Below are positions 1 to 7,825 of a DNA stretch of 12,258 nt, piece after piece. The position numbers and the translations under genes are program-made. Under the pieces are notes generated by a model. The model did not search any database and was not told the DNA's origin. It saw only the letters and a list, made by a program, of their open reading frames with translations. Position 1 is the stretch's first letter. Each line of letters opens with the position of its first letter. The DNA comes from Paenibacillus sp. oral taxon 786 str. D14 (GTDB lineage: Bacteria; Bacillota; Bacilli; Paenibacillales; Paenibacillaceae), in assembly GCF_000159955.1 (NCBI RefSeq), contig NZ_GG695973.1, positions 380,344 through 392,601 of the forward strand, written 5' to 3'.

Positions 1-32
1 GTCTTCGCTGCACGGACAGCATCCCGGCAAGA

Positions 33-56
33 TCTGCCTGCCTTCGGGAGGGTAGA
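33..56. other. Hairpin with UUCG tetraloop in the uraA upstream region
   Basis: TCTGCC at 33-38 pairs with GGTAGA at 51-56 (one G-U). An inner helix, CC 41-42 with GG 47-48, is capped by TTCG at 43-46, with a G-A mismatch between the two helices. No T-run follows on the plus strand, so it is not a standard terminator. I could not match it to a PyrR site or to a known riboswitch class. On the minus strand a promoter-like TTGACT (99-104), 17 bp, GGTAAT (76-81) would place the same hairpin in the leader of a leftward transcript. Confidence 0.35.
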
Positions 57-115
57 CCGACCAGCCGATGAAGGGATTACCTGGGAAAGAAAAACAAAAG
101 TCAAGTATTTTTATG

Positions 116-144
116 TTGAAAATTGTCGCCAATGTCATTATCCT
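116..144 (+). promoter_or_regulatory. Candidate sigma-A promoter of uraA
   Basis: TTGAAA (116-121, 5/6 to consensus) is followed after 17 bp by TATCCT (139-144, 4/6). It lies about 48 bp before the uraA start, and a short leader would begin near 151. The -10 box is one arm of a palindrome, so protein binding there would be expected to affect transcription. This rests only on consensus matching. Confidence 0.4.
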
Positions 145-154
145 ATTAAGGATA
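139..154. repeat. 16-bp inverted repeat overlapping the uraA -10 box
   Basis: TATCCT (139-144) and AGGATA (149-154) are perfect inverted repeats separated by 4 bp. A second, overlapping pair, GATA (151-154) and TATC (157-160), could form an alternative structure. The position over the proposed -10 element suits an operator. The element is too AT-rich and lacks a T-run, so it is not a terminator. The binding protein, if any, is unknown. Confidence 0.35.
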
Positions 155-176
155 GTTATCTTATGAACGTATCTAT

Positions 177-183
177 AGAGGAG
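177..183 (+). promoter_or_regulatory. Ribosome binding site that sets the uraA start
   Basis: AGAGGAG at 177-183 sits 8 nt before TTG 192. It physically overlaps the upstream GTG at 183, which therefore cannot be the start. This favours the TTG. Confidence 0.75.
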
Positions 184-191
184 TGAACTCG

Positions 192-1478
192 TTGCAACGT
201 GAAATTCAAGTGAATGAGAAAGTCCCGTTCGGACCGGGCGTGCTGTTAAGCCTGCAGCACTTATTTGCCATGTTCGGAAGCACGGTGCTGGTGCCTAACC
301 TGTTTGGCGTCGACCCCGGCATGATCCTGCTGATGAACGGCATCGGTACCCTGTTGTACATCCTCATCTGCAAAGGGAAAATCCCTGCTTATCTGGGTTC
401 CAGCTTTGCCTTCATCGCACCGGTTCAGGCGGTTCTCCAGACTCATCCGGGGAACGGCTACGCTTTGGCTCTCGGCGCGTTTATCGTCACCGGCGCGATC
501 TTCGTTCTGATTGCGCTGCTGATTAAATACGCCGGCACGAAGTGGATCGACGTCGTATTCCCACCAGCCGCTATGGGGGCTATCGTTGCCCTGATCGGCC
601 TGGAGCTGATTCCCGTCGCAGCCGGCATGGCCGGATGGATCACCGATGGCTCGGAGGGCTGGACGCCAGATGGAACGTCCATCACGCTGTCGCTCGTGAC
701 GTTAGTCGTTACGGTACTTGGCGCTGTCTTGTTCCGCGGCTTTCCGAAGATTATTCACATCTTGATCGGGATCGTCGTTGGTTATGTTCTAGCTTTATTC
801 ATGGGTGTGGTCGACACCTCAGCGATCGAACAAGCGAAGTGGATCACCCTGCCGACGGTCACAACCCCGCAATGGGATACCTCCGTCATCATCTCGATCG
901 TGCCGGTCGCGCTGGTCGTCATCGTGGAGCATATCGGCCACCTGCTGGTGACGAGCAACATTGTGGGCAAGGACTTGTCCAAGGACCCGGGCTTGCACCG
1001 GTCGCTGATGGGGAACGGGATCTCCACGATTCTTTCCGGTTTTGTAGGCTCCACGCCGAACACGACCTATGGGGAGAACATTGGTGTCATGGCATTAACC
1101 CGCGTGTTTTCTGTGTACGTGATCGGGGGTGCGGCGATCTTTGCCATCCTGCTCTCCTTCTCCGGGAAGTTCTCGGCAATCATCGCTAATATTCCGGATC
1201 CGGTTATGGGCGGCGTATCCTTGCTGCTGTTTGGCGTTATCGCCGCCTCGGGCTTGCGGATCTTCGTGGAGCAGAAGGTGGATTTCTCCAAGCCTACCAA
1301 CATGCTGCTGACCACCGTTGTGCTGGTCATCGGCCTGAGCGGCACCCAACTGACCATGGGTAACGTCGTGCTGAAGGGTATGGCCTTGGCAACGATCGTT
1401 GGCATTGTGCTTAGCCTGTTCTTCAAGCTCATTCAAGTGCTGAAGTTAAGCAACGATAACGAAGAAGCGGCCCATTAA
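192..1478 (+). CDS. uraA: Uracil permease (NCS2 family, UraA/PyrP)
   Basis: This is an integral membrane proton-coupled uracil importer feeding pyrimidine salvage. The protein has 428 residues from the TTG start, almost exactly the length of E. coli UraA (429 aa as I recall). The N-terminus begins MQREIQVNEKVPFGP and runs into the family hallmark SLQHLFAMFG. Other hallmarks are KGKIPAYLGSSFAF (about residues 61-74), FPPAAMGAI, VVIVEHIGHL and STPNTTYGENIGVMA. The residues aligning to the UraA substrate and proton site (Glu241, His245, Glu290) are all present at about Glu246, His250 and Glu295, so the transporter looks intact. The GTG at 183 is rejected because it lies inside the Shine-Dalgarno sequence. 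The gene stands alone on this strand, converges on apt and is followed after about 12 bp by a strong terminator. Xanthine transport is a less likely alternative, given the close match to UraA. Confidence 0.95.
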   Translation: MQREIQVNEKVPFGPGVLLSLQHLFAMFGSTVLVPNLFGVDPGMILLMNGIGTLLYILICKGKIPAYLGSSFAFIAPVQAVLQTHPGNGYALALGAFIVTGAIFVLIALLIKYAGTKWIDVVFPPAAMGAIVALIGLELIPVAAGMAGWITDGSEGWTPDGTSITLSLVTLVVTVLGAVLFRGFPKIIHILIGIVVGYVLALFMGVVDTSAIEQAKWITLPTVTTPQWDTSVIISIVPVALVVIVEHIGHLLVTSNIVGKDLSKDPGLHRSLMGNGISTILSGFVGSTPNTTYGENIGVMALTRVFSVYVIGGAAIFAILLSFSGKFSAIIANIPDPVMGGVSLLLFGVIAASGLRIFVEQKVDFSKPTNMLLTTVVLVIGLSGTQLTMGNVVLKGMALATIVGIVLSLFFKLIQVLKLSNDNEEAAH

Positions 1479-1490
1479 GCTCACTCTTCT

Positions 1491-1543
1491 ATACAAATTA
1501 GGGGCTGTTGCCATGTGATACGTGGCAGCAGCCCCTTTTGTAT
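1491..1543. terminator. Bidirectional rho-independent terminator between uraA and apt
   Basis: GGGGCTGTTGCCA (1501-1513) pairs with TGGCAGCAGCCCC (1523-1535) over 13 bp with one G-U. TTTT follows on the plus strand. Flanking ATACAAA (1491-1497) and TTTGTAT (1537-1543) extend the dyad. Read leftward, the stem is followed by TAATTTGTAT. It starts about 12 bp after the uraA stop codon and 12 bp after the apt stop codon, so it can serve both. Confidence 0.9.
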
Positions 1544-1554
1544 GGGATCTATTT

Positions 1555-2070
1555 TTATTCGTATTGCACGAGTGAAAAGACTTCAATTCCCGGCAGCTTC
1601 TTGCGGCCTTCCAGCTCACTTAACTCAATCAGGAAGGCAGTACCAACGACGTTCCCTCCTAGTTGACGAACCAGATCCACAGAGGTTGAGATCGTTCCCC
1701 CAGTCGCTAGCAAGTCATCCGCAATCAGCACGTTTTGCCCCGGCTTTACCGCATCGCTGTGCATCGCTAACCGGTCTTTGCCGTATTCCAGGTCGTATTC
1801 CACCTCAATCGTTTTGTAAGGCAGCTTCCCACTCTTGCGGATCGGTACGAACCCGACGCCAAGCGCGTAAGCCAGCGGCGCACCCACAACGAAACCGCGG
1901 GCTTCAGGGCCGGCAATCAAATCGATCTTCAAATGAGATACCCGCTGCTTCAGTTCGTCGATCGCCTTGCGGTACATGTTACCGTCATTGAGCAACGTCG
2001 TAATATCCTTGAAGCTAATGCCCGGTTGAGGGAAATCAGGAATCACCCGGATGTACTCTTTAAAATCCAA
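1555..2070 (-). CDS. apt: Adenine phosphoribosyltransferase
   Basis: This cytoplasmic purine-salvage enzyme converts adenine plus PRPP to AMP and pyrophosphate. At 171 residues it matches the family length (about 170 in B. subtilis). The type I phosphoribosyltransferase PRPP loop [13 protein letters not shown] is at residues 114-126. The conserved IAGPEARGF (about 52-60) and RKSGKLP (78-84) segments are also visible. The start is TTG: an AGGAGGAG ribosome site lies just upstream, and the N-terminus [14 protein letters not shown] fits the family. It is the last gene of the leftward secD-secF-CDF-recJ-apt series, 59 bp after recJ, with no promoter I can see in the gap. A terminator follows directly. 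In B. subtilis relA comes next after apt; here it does not. Confidence 0.97.
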   Translation of the reverse strand: MDFKEYIRVIPDFPQPGISFKDITTLLNDGNMYRKAIDELKQRVSHLKIDLIAGPEARGFVVGAPLAYALGVGFVPIRKSGKLPYKTIEVEYDLEYGKDRLAMHSDAVKPGQNVLIADDLLATGGTISTSVDLVRQLGGNVVGTAFLIELSELEGRKKLPGIEVFSLVQYE

Positions 2071-2129
2071 ACCAATCTCCTCCTAGTTCAAATGCGTGCA
2101 AATCATTTCTAAGTTTCAGAACAAAACAT

Positions 2130-4535
2130 TTATGAGGCTCCCTGAATATGGGTTAGCATCCATTCCGTAATTTCCGGCACCCGGCCGTACTGCAGCATCT
2201 GTTCGATTTCAGCCAGCAGTCCCAGCTCCCGGTAACGGCTTGACGTTTCCAAGGCCTGCTTGGAAGGAGACGGATGGATCCGAATCATCCCGGATGCCCG
2301 AATAATAAATCCCAGCTCCTCGAATACCCCAAGCGCCATCTCAACCATCCGCTTTGACCAACCGGTACGCTTCACAAGCGCCGCCAACAGTTCTTCCTCA
2401 GGAAGCCCTTGGCCGGCTCCCCGATAGATCAAGCTGTACACGAGCTTGAAATGATCGCGAGAAGGCGGCTCGATGCGCTCTTGGGGCGCACGCAGCGAAT
2501 GCAGCATATAGATGCGCTCCAGACCGGTAAAAGCGGATACCATCCCAGTCCAGCTCTCCGGTGCATCCGGAAGCTCCAGGACGAACAATGTCGACGCAGC
2601 GTGAATCCCAGCGGTTTGCGCGAGCTCGTTCCCAGGACGCACGCCAACGTTCTTATCATATACCCAAATCGGGGTCTCCTTCAAATCAAGGGTATGGAAA
2701 AATGCGGAACCTTCATTTACGACGACAGCCGACGCTCCCGAACCGCAGGCGGGCAGCTTATCCAGCTTCCCTCGAAGCTCTTCGAGCAGCTGCGATGGAT
2801 TCCGGGAGCCGCGGTAATCAAACACCTGCAGATGAGACACCGCTAAATCCTGGATCATGAGCTGCGGCTTGCGCGAGCCGTTCCACTCGTTGACACTGGC
2901 TTCCGCAACGATATCGATCCGAGCTTCTTCCGACAGCAACGGGGCCAATTCACCTTTGCCAAACGCGACGGCTTCTACGGTTTTACCGTTTTGGCCAAGA
3001 ATCAGCTTCAAGTGCTTGCCGTCTTTGCCCATCTGGCGGCATTCCAGCAGCTTTAGGCCACGAAGAAGCAGCCTGGGACAGGTGTTTGCCATGCCAAATG
3101 GAGCCAGTTGCTGGAGTTGTTCGATTGCTTGCAGCGTAATGTCTTTTAAAGAGCAAGTCAAATCGGTCTCCAGGACCGGCACGAAATGCTCCGGCGTGAG
3201 CCGCCCGGCGGCAAAAGCATTCAGCCTTCGGCCAAATTCCTCCAATCGCTCCCGGCTTAGGGACATCCCTGCAGCGGATGGATGTCCGCCAAAGTGGTCC
3301 AGCAGGTCGGCGCAATCGGTTAAGGCTTCATAGATGTCAAAGCCGGGAATTGAGCGGGCGGAGCCTTTGCACTCCCCGGTCTCGGGATGAATTCCCAACA
3401 CGATGGTCGGGCGATAATACCGTTCCAGCAATTTGGAGGCGACGATCCCGACAACGCCGGCATTCCAGCCTTCGCCGGCCACCACAATCACGTCGGGCAG
3501 CCCTTCCGACTGCTCCTGGCTTTCCAGCTGCTGAAGCGCTTCTTGCACCATATCCTCGACAATTATTTGGCGCTCCTTGTTCAGCACATCCAGCTCCTCG
3601 GCGATCGCCTCGGCTTCTTCCATGTTCTCCGCCGTCAATAAGGCGACGGCGCGGTTGGCGTGGCTCATGCGGCCGCTGGCATTAATCCGCGGTGCCAACC
3701 CGAAGGCGACGGCTGTCGAAGTAACTTCCCCGCTGGACCAGCCGGAGGTTCCGAGCAATGCCGTCATGCCCGGAAATGCCGAGCGCTCCATCGATGCCAG
3801 ACCGGACTTGACGATCATCCGGTTCTCTCCGGTCAGTGGCATCAGGTCAGCAATCGTCCCCAGCGCGGCCAGCTCGGTCCAAGCAATGGGGGTGTCCTCC
3901 CCCAGGAGCGCTTGGGCCAGCTTGTACGCCACCCCCACCCCGGCCAGTCCTTTAAACGGATACGTGCAGTATGGCAGCTTGGGGTTAATCAAAGCGTACG
4001 CTTCCGGTAAAACCGCCGGCGGTTCGTGGTGGTCAGTGACGATCACGTCCATGCCCACCGCATTGGCGTAGGCCACCTGCTCAACGGCGCTGATCCCCGT
4101 ATCTACCGTCACGATCAGCGTAAAGCCTTTCTTGTGATAATGCTCCAGCACCGGAATATGTAGCCCATATCCCTCTTTCGTTCGATGCGGGATGTAGTAG
4201 TCATATGTAGCACCGAGATGCCTCATCAGGTAGATCATTAAAGTCGTCGATGACACCCCATCGGCGTCATAATCCCCGTATATCAAAATCCGCTCCCCAT
4301 TTTCCACCGCACGGCGGATGCGCGGTACGGCTTCTTTCATGCCGCTGAGCAGCATGGGATCGTGTTGATCGGCAAGGCTTCCTCTTAAGAAGAGCTCCGC
4401 CTTCTCAGGGCTTTCCATCTCCCGCGTCACCAGCAAAGACGCCAGCAAAGGGGAAATATTCAGCTGGCCGGCCAGCCGTCTGGCAGCCTCTTCGTCATAG
4501 GGAAGCTGTGTCCAGCGATATTTGGCATGAAGCAA
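2130..4535 (-). CDS. recJ: Single-stranded-DNA-specific 5'-3' exonuclease RecJ
   Basis: RecJ degrades single-stranded DNA 5' to 3' in recombinational, mismatch and base-excision repair. The product has 801 residues, normal for Firmicute RecJ. The DHH phosphoesterase core is complete: GDYDADGVSS (87-96), VDTG (144-147), TDHH (167-170), LGTIADLMPL (225-234) and GRMSHA (288-293). The DHHA1 domain has ARSIPGFDIYEAL (393-405) and GGHPSAAG (416-423). An OB-fold-like region follows (about 450-570), then a C-terminal RecJ_C-type region (about 575-801) that is less conserved. The metal-binding Asp and His residues are intact, so it should be active. The start is TTG at 4535, preceded by GAAGGTGA; the nearby ATG at 4527 is out of frame. 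It lies 46 bp downstream of the CDF-like gene and 59 bp upstream of apt. Confidence 0.96.
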   Translation of the reverse strand: MLHAKYRWTQLPYDEEAARRLAGQLNISPLLASLLVTREMESPEKAELFLRGSLADQHDPMLLSGMKEAVPRIRRAVENGERILIYGDYDADGVSSTTLMIYLMRHLGATYDYYIPHRTKEGYGLHIPVLEHYHKKGFTLIVTVDTGISAVEQVAYANAVGMDVIVTDHHEPPAVLPEAYALINPKLPYCTYPFKGLAGVGVAYKLAQALLGEDTPIAWTELAALGTIADLMPLTGENRMIVKSGLASMERSAFPGMTALLGTSGWSSGEVTSTAVAFGLAPRINASGRMSHANRAVALLTAENMEEAEAIAEELDVLNKERQIIVEDMVQEALQQLESQEQSEGLPDVIVVAGEGWNAGVVGIVASKLLERYYRPTIVLGIHPETGECKGSARSIPGFDIYEALTDCADLLDHFGGHPSAAGMSLSRERLEEFGRRLNAFAAGRLTPEHFVPVLETDLTCSLKDITLQAIEQLQQLAPFGMANTCPRLLLRGLKLLECRQMGKDGKHLKLILGQNGKTVEAVAFGKGELAPLLSEEARIDIVAEASVNEWNGSRKPQLMIQDLAVSHLQVFDYRGSRNPSQLLEELRGKLDKLPACGSGASAVVVNEGSAFFHTLDLKETPIWVYDKNVGVRPGNELAQTAGIHAASTLFVLELPDAPESWTGMVSAFTGLERIYMLHSLRAPQERIEPPSRDHFKLVYSLIYRGAGQGLPEEELLAALVKRTGWSKRMVEMALGVFEELGFIIRASGMIRIHPSPSKQALETSSRYRELGLLAEIEQMLQYGRVPEITEWMLTHIQGAS

Positions 4536-4581
4536 AAAACGTCACCTTCTTTCTTCCTGTCGGTTCTATCCCGGGGCCAGC

Positions 4582-5532
4582 TTACTGCAGCAAGTTCGGC
4601 AAATCACTATCAGCATCGGTATTGCTCTTATAAGGATACCCCGCCTCGTAAGGCCCGACTTGAATCCGAACGTCAGTGACATGGGAAAAGCGGTTGAGCA
4701 GCAGCATTTTGGCCCGATTGGCGATATCGTTGGCTTCCATAACGGTAAGCTTAGGATTTACGCTAATCTTGGCGGTCACGGTCACATAATGTCCGTTCTC
4801 CTGCGCTTTCAAATCATCTACTGTAATCACGCCATGCACCCGCTGTACCGTCTCGATGAAGGTAGCAGCATCCTCTTCGCGTACCTCCGTCCGAACCGGT
4901 CCGTAGATGGAGCGTCTCACCAGCCGATAGACTTGGATCATCACATGTAAGGCGACAAGGATCGCGGCAACCGGATCAAGATACGCCAGGACGGGCACAT
5001 CCCAGGCTTGCCCTCCCATCGCCCCAAACACACCCGCGAGAACAACTACAGATGAGAACAACGAATGACGGTGCTTCTCGACGATCAGCTGCAACTCCTG
5101 ATCCGACTTCCTGCGGGAAATACGCAACTTGATTTGAAACAACGTTTCCCGCAAAGCCATCGATAGGAGCACGGCTGCCAAAACGAAAGTCTCCGGTGGA
5201 GTGGTGTCGCCCTCAACCATGTCAGTGATGGACGCAATCCACAGTTGAACGGTGCCCATCAACAAAAAAACGGAGAAGAAAATCGCCGGCAGCGGCTCAG
5301 GCGTCGCTTTGCTTGCGGACGAACCGGCCAGTCGCAAACGCCTTTTTCCCGGTACAGACAGTCTCGCGGCGACGCCAACCGCAACATCGTACGCAGAATA
5401 TAATGCCCCGGCCAGCAATGCCAGACTGTCGTACAGCAGACCAACCGTCCCCAAAAACACGGCCAGGACAAGATCCCCAACGATCCCGGGCCATGCTGTC
5501 GGTGCCGGAATAACAGCTTGTTCTCGTGTCAT
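4582..5532 (-). CDS. CDF-fold membrane protein lacking canonical metal sites (degenerate cation efflux family)
   Basis: The 316-residue protein has the layout of a cation diffusion facilitator: about six hydrophobic helices (near 17-37, 39-57, 83-103, 115-132, 158-175 and 185-204) and a C-terminal ferredoxin-like domain (about 215-295) resembling ZT_dimer. Classical CDFs expel Zn, Mn or Fe through a helix 2/helix 5 site (D45, D49, H153, D157 in YiiP). Here the corresponding residues read Y45, D49, K153 and S157. The HPYGHGK-type motif after helix 2 is missing and replaced by KRRLRLAGSSASK. In the C-terminal domain the usual metal His positions read Asn (EANDIA) and Gln (RIQVGP). LDP at 186-188 is retained. 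The frame is clean and the fold is preserved, so this looks like a maintained divergent protein rather than a pseudogene. Metal transport is doubtful. ATG 5532 is chosen because AGGAGG lies 6 nt upstream; 11 extra upstream codons are rejected. Confidence 0.85.
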   Translation of the reverse strand: MTREQAVIPAPTAWPGIVGDLVLAVFLGTVGLLYDSLALLAGALYSAYDVAVGVAARLSVPGKRRLRLAGSSASKATPEPLPAIFFSVFLLMGTVQLWIASITDMVEGDTTPPETFVLAAVLLSMALRETLFQIKLRISRRKSDQELQLIVEKHRHSLFSSVVVLAGVFGAMGGQAWDVPVLAYLDPVAAILVALHVMIQVYRLVRRSIYGPVRTEVREEDAATFIETVQRVHGVITVDDLKAQENGHYVTVTAKISVNPKLTVMEANDIANRAKMLLLNRFSHVTDVRIQVGPYEAGYPYKSNTDADSDLPNLLQ

Positions 5533-5538
5533 AATCCC

Positions 5539-5544
5539 CCTCCT
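5539..5544 (-). promoter_or_regulatory. Ribosome binding site that sets the CDF-like gene start
   Basis: AGGAGG, read leftward, sits 6 nt before ATG 5532-5530. The longest open frame begins at 5565, upstream of this site, with no comparable Shine-Dalgarno sequence. Confidence 0.75.
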
Positions 5545-5573
5545 GATGCACGTAAAAGCGGACAAGTTACGAA

Positions 5574-5595
5574 AGCCGCGTCAGAAGACGCGGCT
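5574..5595 (-). other. Intercistronic hairpin between secF and the CDF-like gene
   Basis: AGCCGCGTC (5574-5582) and GACGCGGCT (5587-5595) form a perfect 9-bp GC-rich stem with a 4-nt loop. Read leftward, the stem is followed by TTTCGT, a very short T-run, so at most it would be a weak or partial terminator. It could instead be an RNA processing or stabilising element protecting the secDF message from 3' decay. It splits the secDF pair from CDF-recJ-apt in an otherwise compact cluster with a 115-bp gap. Confidence 0.55.
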
Positions 5596-5647
5596 CTAGC
5601 TTTAATTCAGCGAATGAATGGGTGCTTCAATCAGACATTTCGGCCGT

Positions 5648-6544
5648 TCAGGAAGCTTTAGCCGGTTTATGCTTTTGCTTACTCTTGAGCAGGAACCAGA
5701 GCGGGCTTGCGATAAAGATAGACGAATACGCCCCAAACAACAGGCCGATTACCATCGCAAGCGAGAACATCCGGATCGACTCTCCGCCTAGAATGAGGAG
5801 GAAGAAGGCCGCCACGAACACCGTCAACGCGGTATACAAGGAACGCATAATCGTTTGCGATACGCTCACGTTCACCAGATTGATCAGGTCCTGACGAGTT
5901 TTCGTTTTGGCAAATCGCAGATTTTCGCGAATCCGGTCAAAGATAACGATCGTATCGTTAATCGAATAGCCGATAATCGTAAGTACAGCGACGATAAAGG
6001 TCAAGTCAACCTCGAGCCGGAAGATCGAGAAGACGGAAATGACCATAAAAGCGTCATGCAGCAGCGCGATGATCGCAGCCACAGCAAACCGCCATTCAAA
6101 CCGGATGCCAACGTAAATAATAATCCCGATACAGGAGATCAACACGGCATAAATTGCATTGCGCGCCAGTTCTTTCGCCATTTCCGGGTCAACCGTATTC
6201 ACTTCAAACGAAGCTTTATCGTCTAATTTGGCAATTTCCGCTTTCAGCTTCGCGTCATTCTCTTCACTTAATACTTGCGTAAATCGGATATTCATCCGGT
6301 CTTGTCCAGGACTGATGCTCGCTTCATTCTCCTCGATCCCCATATTTTTCAAGATCGGGCGGACTTGATCGGCCGTCAGCGGCTTGGACAGGGAAATATC
6401 CACATTAGACCCTGCTTTGAAATCTACGCTATAGTTCAAACCGAAGAACGCCAAGCAAATGATGCCGGCAATCGTCAAGACGATTGAAAGGGTGTAGAAG
6501 TATTTACTCAGATGTATATAATCCAGGTTCTTCTTAAAGCTCAC
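5648..6544 (-). CDS. secF: Protein translocase subunit SecF
   Basis: SecF, with SecD, is an RND-like accessory complex of the SecYEG channel that uses the proton motive force to pull exported proteins across the membrane. The 298-residue product has one N-terminal helix (about 17-37), a periplasmic-type outer loop beginning at VDFKAGS (40-46), and five C-terminal helices. The conserved segments RFEWRFAVAAI (148-158) and IGYSINDTIVIFDRIREN (191-208) are present. The start is taken as GTG 6544, 10 nt after AAGGAG. A GTG at 6553 lies only 1 nt after that site. With this start the gene overlaps the end of secD by 11 nt, a sign of translational coupling. It is separate from secD, unlike the fused SecDF of B. 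subtilis. Confidence 0.95.
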   Translation of the reverse strand: MSFKKNLDYIHLSKYFYTLSIVLTIAGIICLAFFGLNYSVDFKAGSNVDISLSKPLTADQVRPILKNMGIEENEASISPGQDRMNIRFTQVLSEENDAKLKAEIAKLDDKASFEVNTVDPEMAKELARNAIYAVLISCIGIIIYVGIRFEWRFAVAAIIALLHDAFMVISVFSIFRLEVDLTFIVAVLTIIGYSINDTIVIFDRIRENLRFAKTKTRQDLINLVNVSVSQTIMRSLYTALTVFVAAFFLLILGGESIRMFSLAMVIGLLFGAYSSIFIASPLWFLLKSKQKHKPAKAS

Positions 6545-7787
6545 GAATGTCACGCTCCTTCACACCGAAATACTTCGGTTTCAACAGCTTGCCGGCTTTG
6601 AGCAGCAGGTTCAGCAGGAAACGGGCGAGATAGATATTCGTGGCGATACTAAGTACGATTTCCACGATGAGCACCAAGGCAAAGCCTTTAACGGCCCCCG
6701 TACCATACGCATACATCACGGCCGCAACGATAATCGTCGTGATCTGCGAATCAAGCACTGTACGGAGAGAATGCTTGTCCCCTGCTTTGACCGCAGACAT
6801 GATACTCTTGCCGGCCCGTATTTCCTCATGAATCCGTTCATTGGTAATAATGTTGGCGTCCACCGCCATCCCAATCCCGAGAATGATAGCCGCAATCCCT
6901 GGAAGAGTTAACGTAAAGTCTGCCCAGACGAACACGAGAATGAGCAGCCAGGTATGCACAATCAGGGTAAACGAGGCAATTAGCCCAGGCACCCGGTACA
7001 TCCCGACCATGAACAGCAGAATGAAAAGAGAGCCAATCAGGCCGGCTTCAATCGTCTGATCCAGTGACTGCTTACCGAGCGTCGCGCCGACGCTTTGAGA
7101 ATATTTCTCCGTCAGCTTCAACGGGAGGGCGCCAAGATTGATCTTGTCGCGCAGCTCTTTCGCCTTCTCCAAGTCGCCGCCCACACTGATTTGTGCGGAC
7201 CCGTCGGTCAAAACGGCTTGAACGATCGGAGCGGAGACCAGCTCATCGTTCATATAAATCGCCAGGGGTTGTCCCAGCAAACGTTTGGTGACTTCAGCGA
7301 ACTTTTCTTTGTTTTTCACTTTAATGCTGACAACCGGTTCATTCATCTGTGTGAATTCCAGTTTGGCACCATTTTCCGCGAAATCGGTTCCGATCATTTC
7401 GATCTTGTTGTATTCGTCCGCGTTCTTCTCCGTGCCGTCCTTACTGCGGAACGTCAGCGAAGCCGGCTCCTTCATCGTCTTGCGCACTGTTTCTTCATCG
7501 GTAACGCCGGCCACCTTCAAGCGGATCCGGTTCGTGCCTTCCGTCGTGACTTCCGGCTCGCTGGTTCCCAGCTTGTTCGCCCGGTCCTCCAGGCTCTTGG
7601 CCGTTTGGATTAAGGATTCCTTCGTGACCTGACCTCCGCCTTCCAACGGACTGGCTTCATATAGAATCTCAAAGCCGCCTTTCAGATCAAGGCCGAGACG
7701 TACGTTCTTTAATAGGTCGGGGGTTGTCCAAGCCATGATGCCAAACGAGACAACCACGACGGTTATGAATGTGATAATTCTTTTCAT
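6534..7787 (-). CDS. secD: Protein translocase subunit SecD
   Basis: SecD is the partner of SecF in the export-assisting SecDF complex. It has 417 residues: a single N-terminal helix (about 4-20), the hallmark RLGLDLKGGFEILYE (30-44), an external P1-like domain running to about 240, then five helices. The helix 4 signature LPGIAAIILGIGMAVDAN (295-312) includes Asp310, which aligns with the essential proton-pathway aspartate. The P1 domain is the short Gram-positive type. The start is ATG; the nearest purine-rich site is AAAGGGG, about 14 nt upstream, so the ribosome site is weak by local standards. A near-perfect sigma-A promoter lies about 40 bp upstream, making secD the first gene of the leftward secD-secF-CDF-recJ-apt series. 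Confidence 0.96.
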   Translation of the reverse strand: MKRIITFITVVVVSFGIMAWTTPDLLKNVRLGLDLKGGFEILYEASPLEGGGQVTKESLIQTAKSLEDRANKLGTSEPEVTTEGTNRIRLKVAGVTDEETVRKTMKEPASLTFRSKDGTEKNADEYNKIEMIGTDFAENGAKLEFTQMNEPVVSIKVKNKEKFAEVTKRLLGQPLAIYMNDELVSAPIVQAVLTDGSAQISVGGDLEKAKELRDKINLGALPLKLTEKYSQSVGATLGKQSLDQTIEAGLIGSLFILLFMVGMYRVPGLIASFTLIVHTWLLILVFVWADFTLTLPGIAAIILGIGMAVDANIITNERIHEEIRAGKSIMSAVKAGDKHSLRTVLDSQITTIIVAAVMYAYGTGAVKGFALVLIVEIVLSIATNIYLARFLLNLLLKAGKLLKPKYFGVKERDIREL

Positions 7788-7825
7788 CCCGTACTTCTTT
7801 CCCCTTTCAAATTCTCAATATTCCT

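Larger units (their letters stand above)
1..186 (+). other. Leader of uraA, or 3' end of an unidentified upstream ORF
   Basis: Frame 1 is open from the window edge to a TGA at 184-186 that overlaps the uraA ribosome site. If translated it would give 61 residues ending in ...YLMNVSIEE with a CxxC pair. I recognise no family in it. The left half is GC-rich, while the right half is AT-rich and carries promoter-like elements and a palindrome, which suits a non-coding leader better than a gene. A 61-codon open frame is not improbable by chance. A true partial gene cannot be excluded because the upstream sequence is missing. Confidence 0.25.

Noticed and set aside
542..1189. 215-codon open frame inside uraA in another frame
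   Set aside because: It is rich in Arg, His and Asp and is a shadow of the strongly conserved uraA frame.
3577..4071. Long plus-strand open frames opposite recJ (also 2857-3333 and 3278-3685)
   Set aside because: They are complementary-strand shadows of a long GC-rich gene, with no ribosome sites and low-complexity translations.
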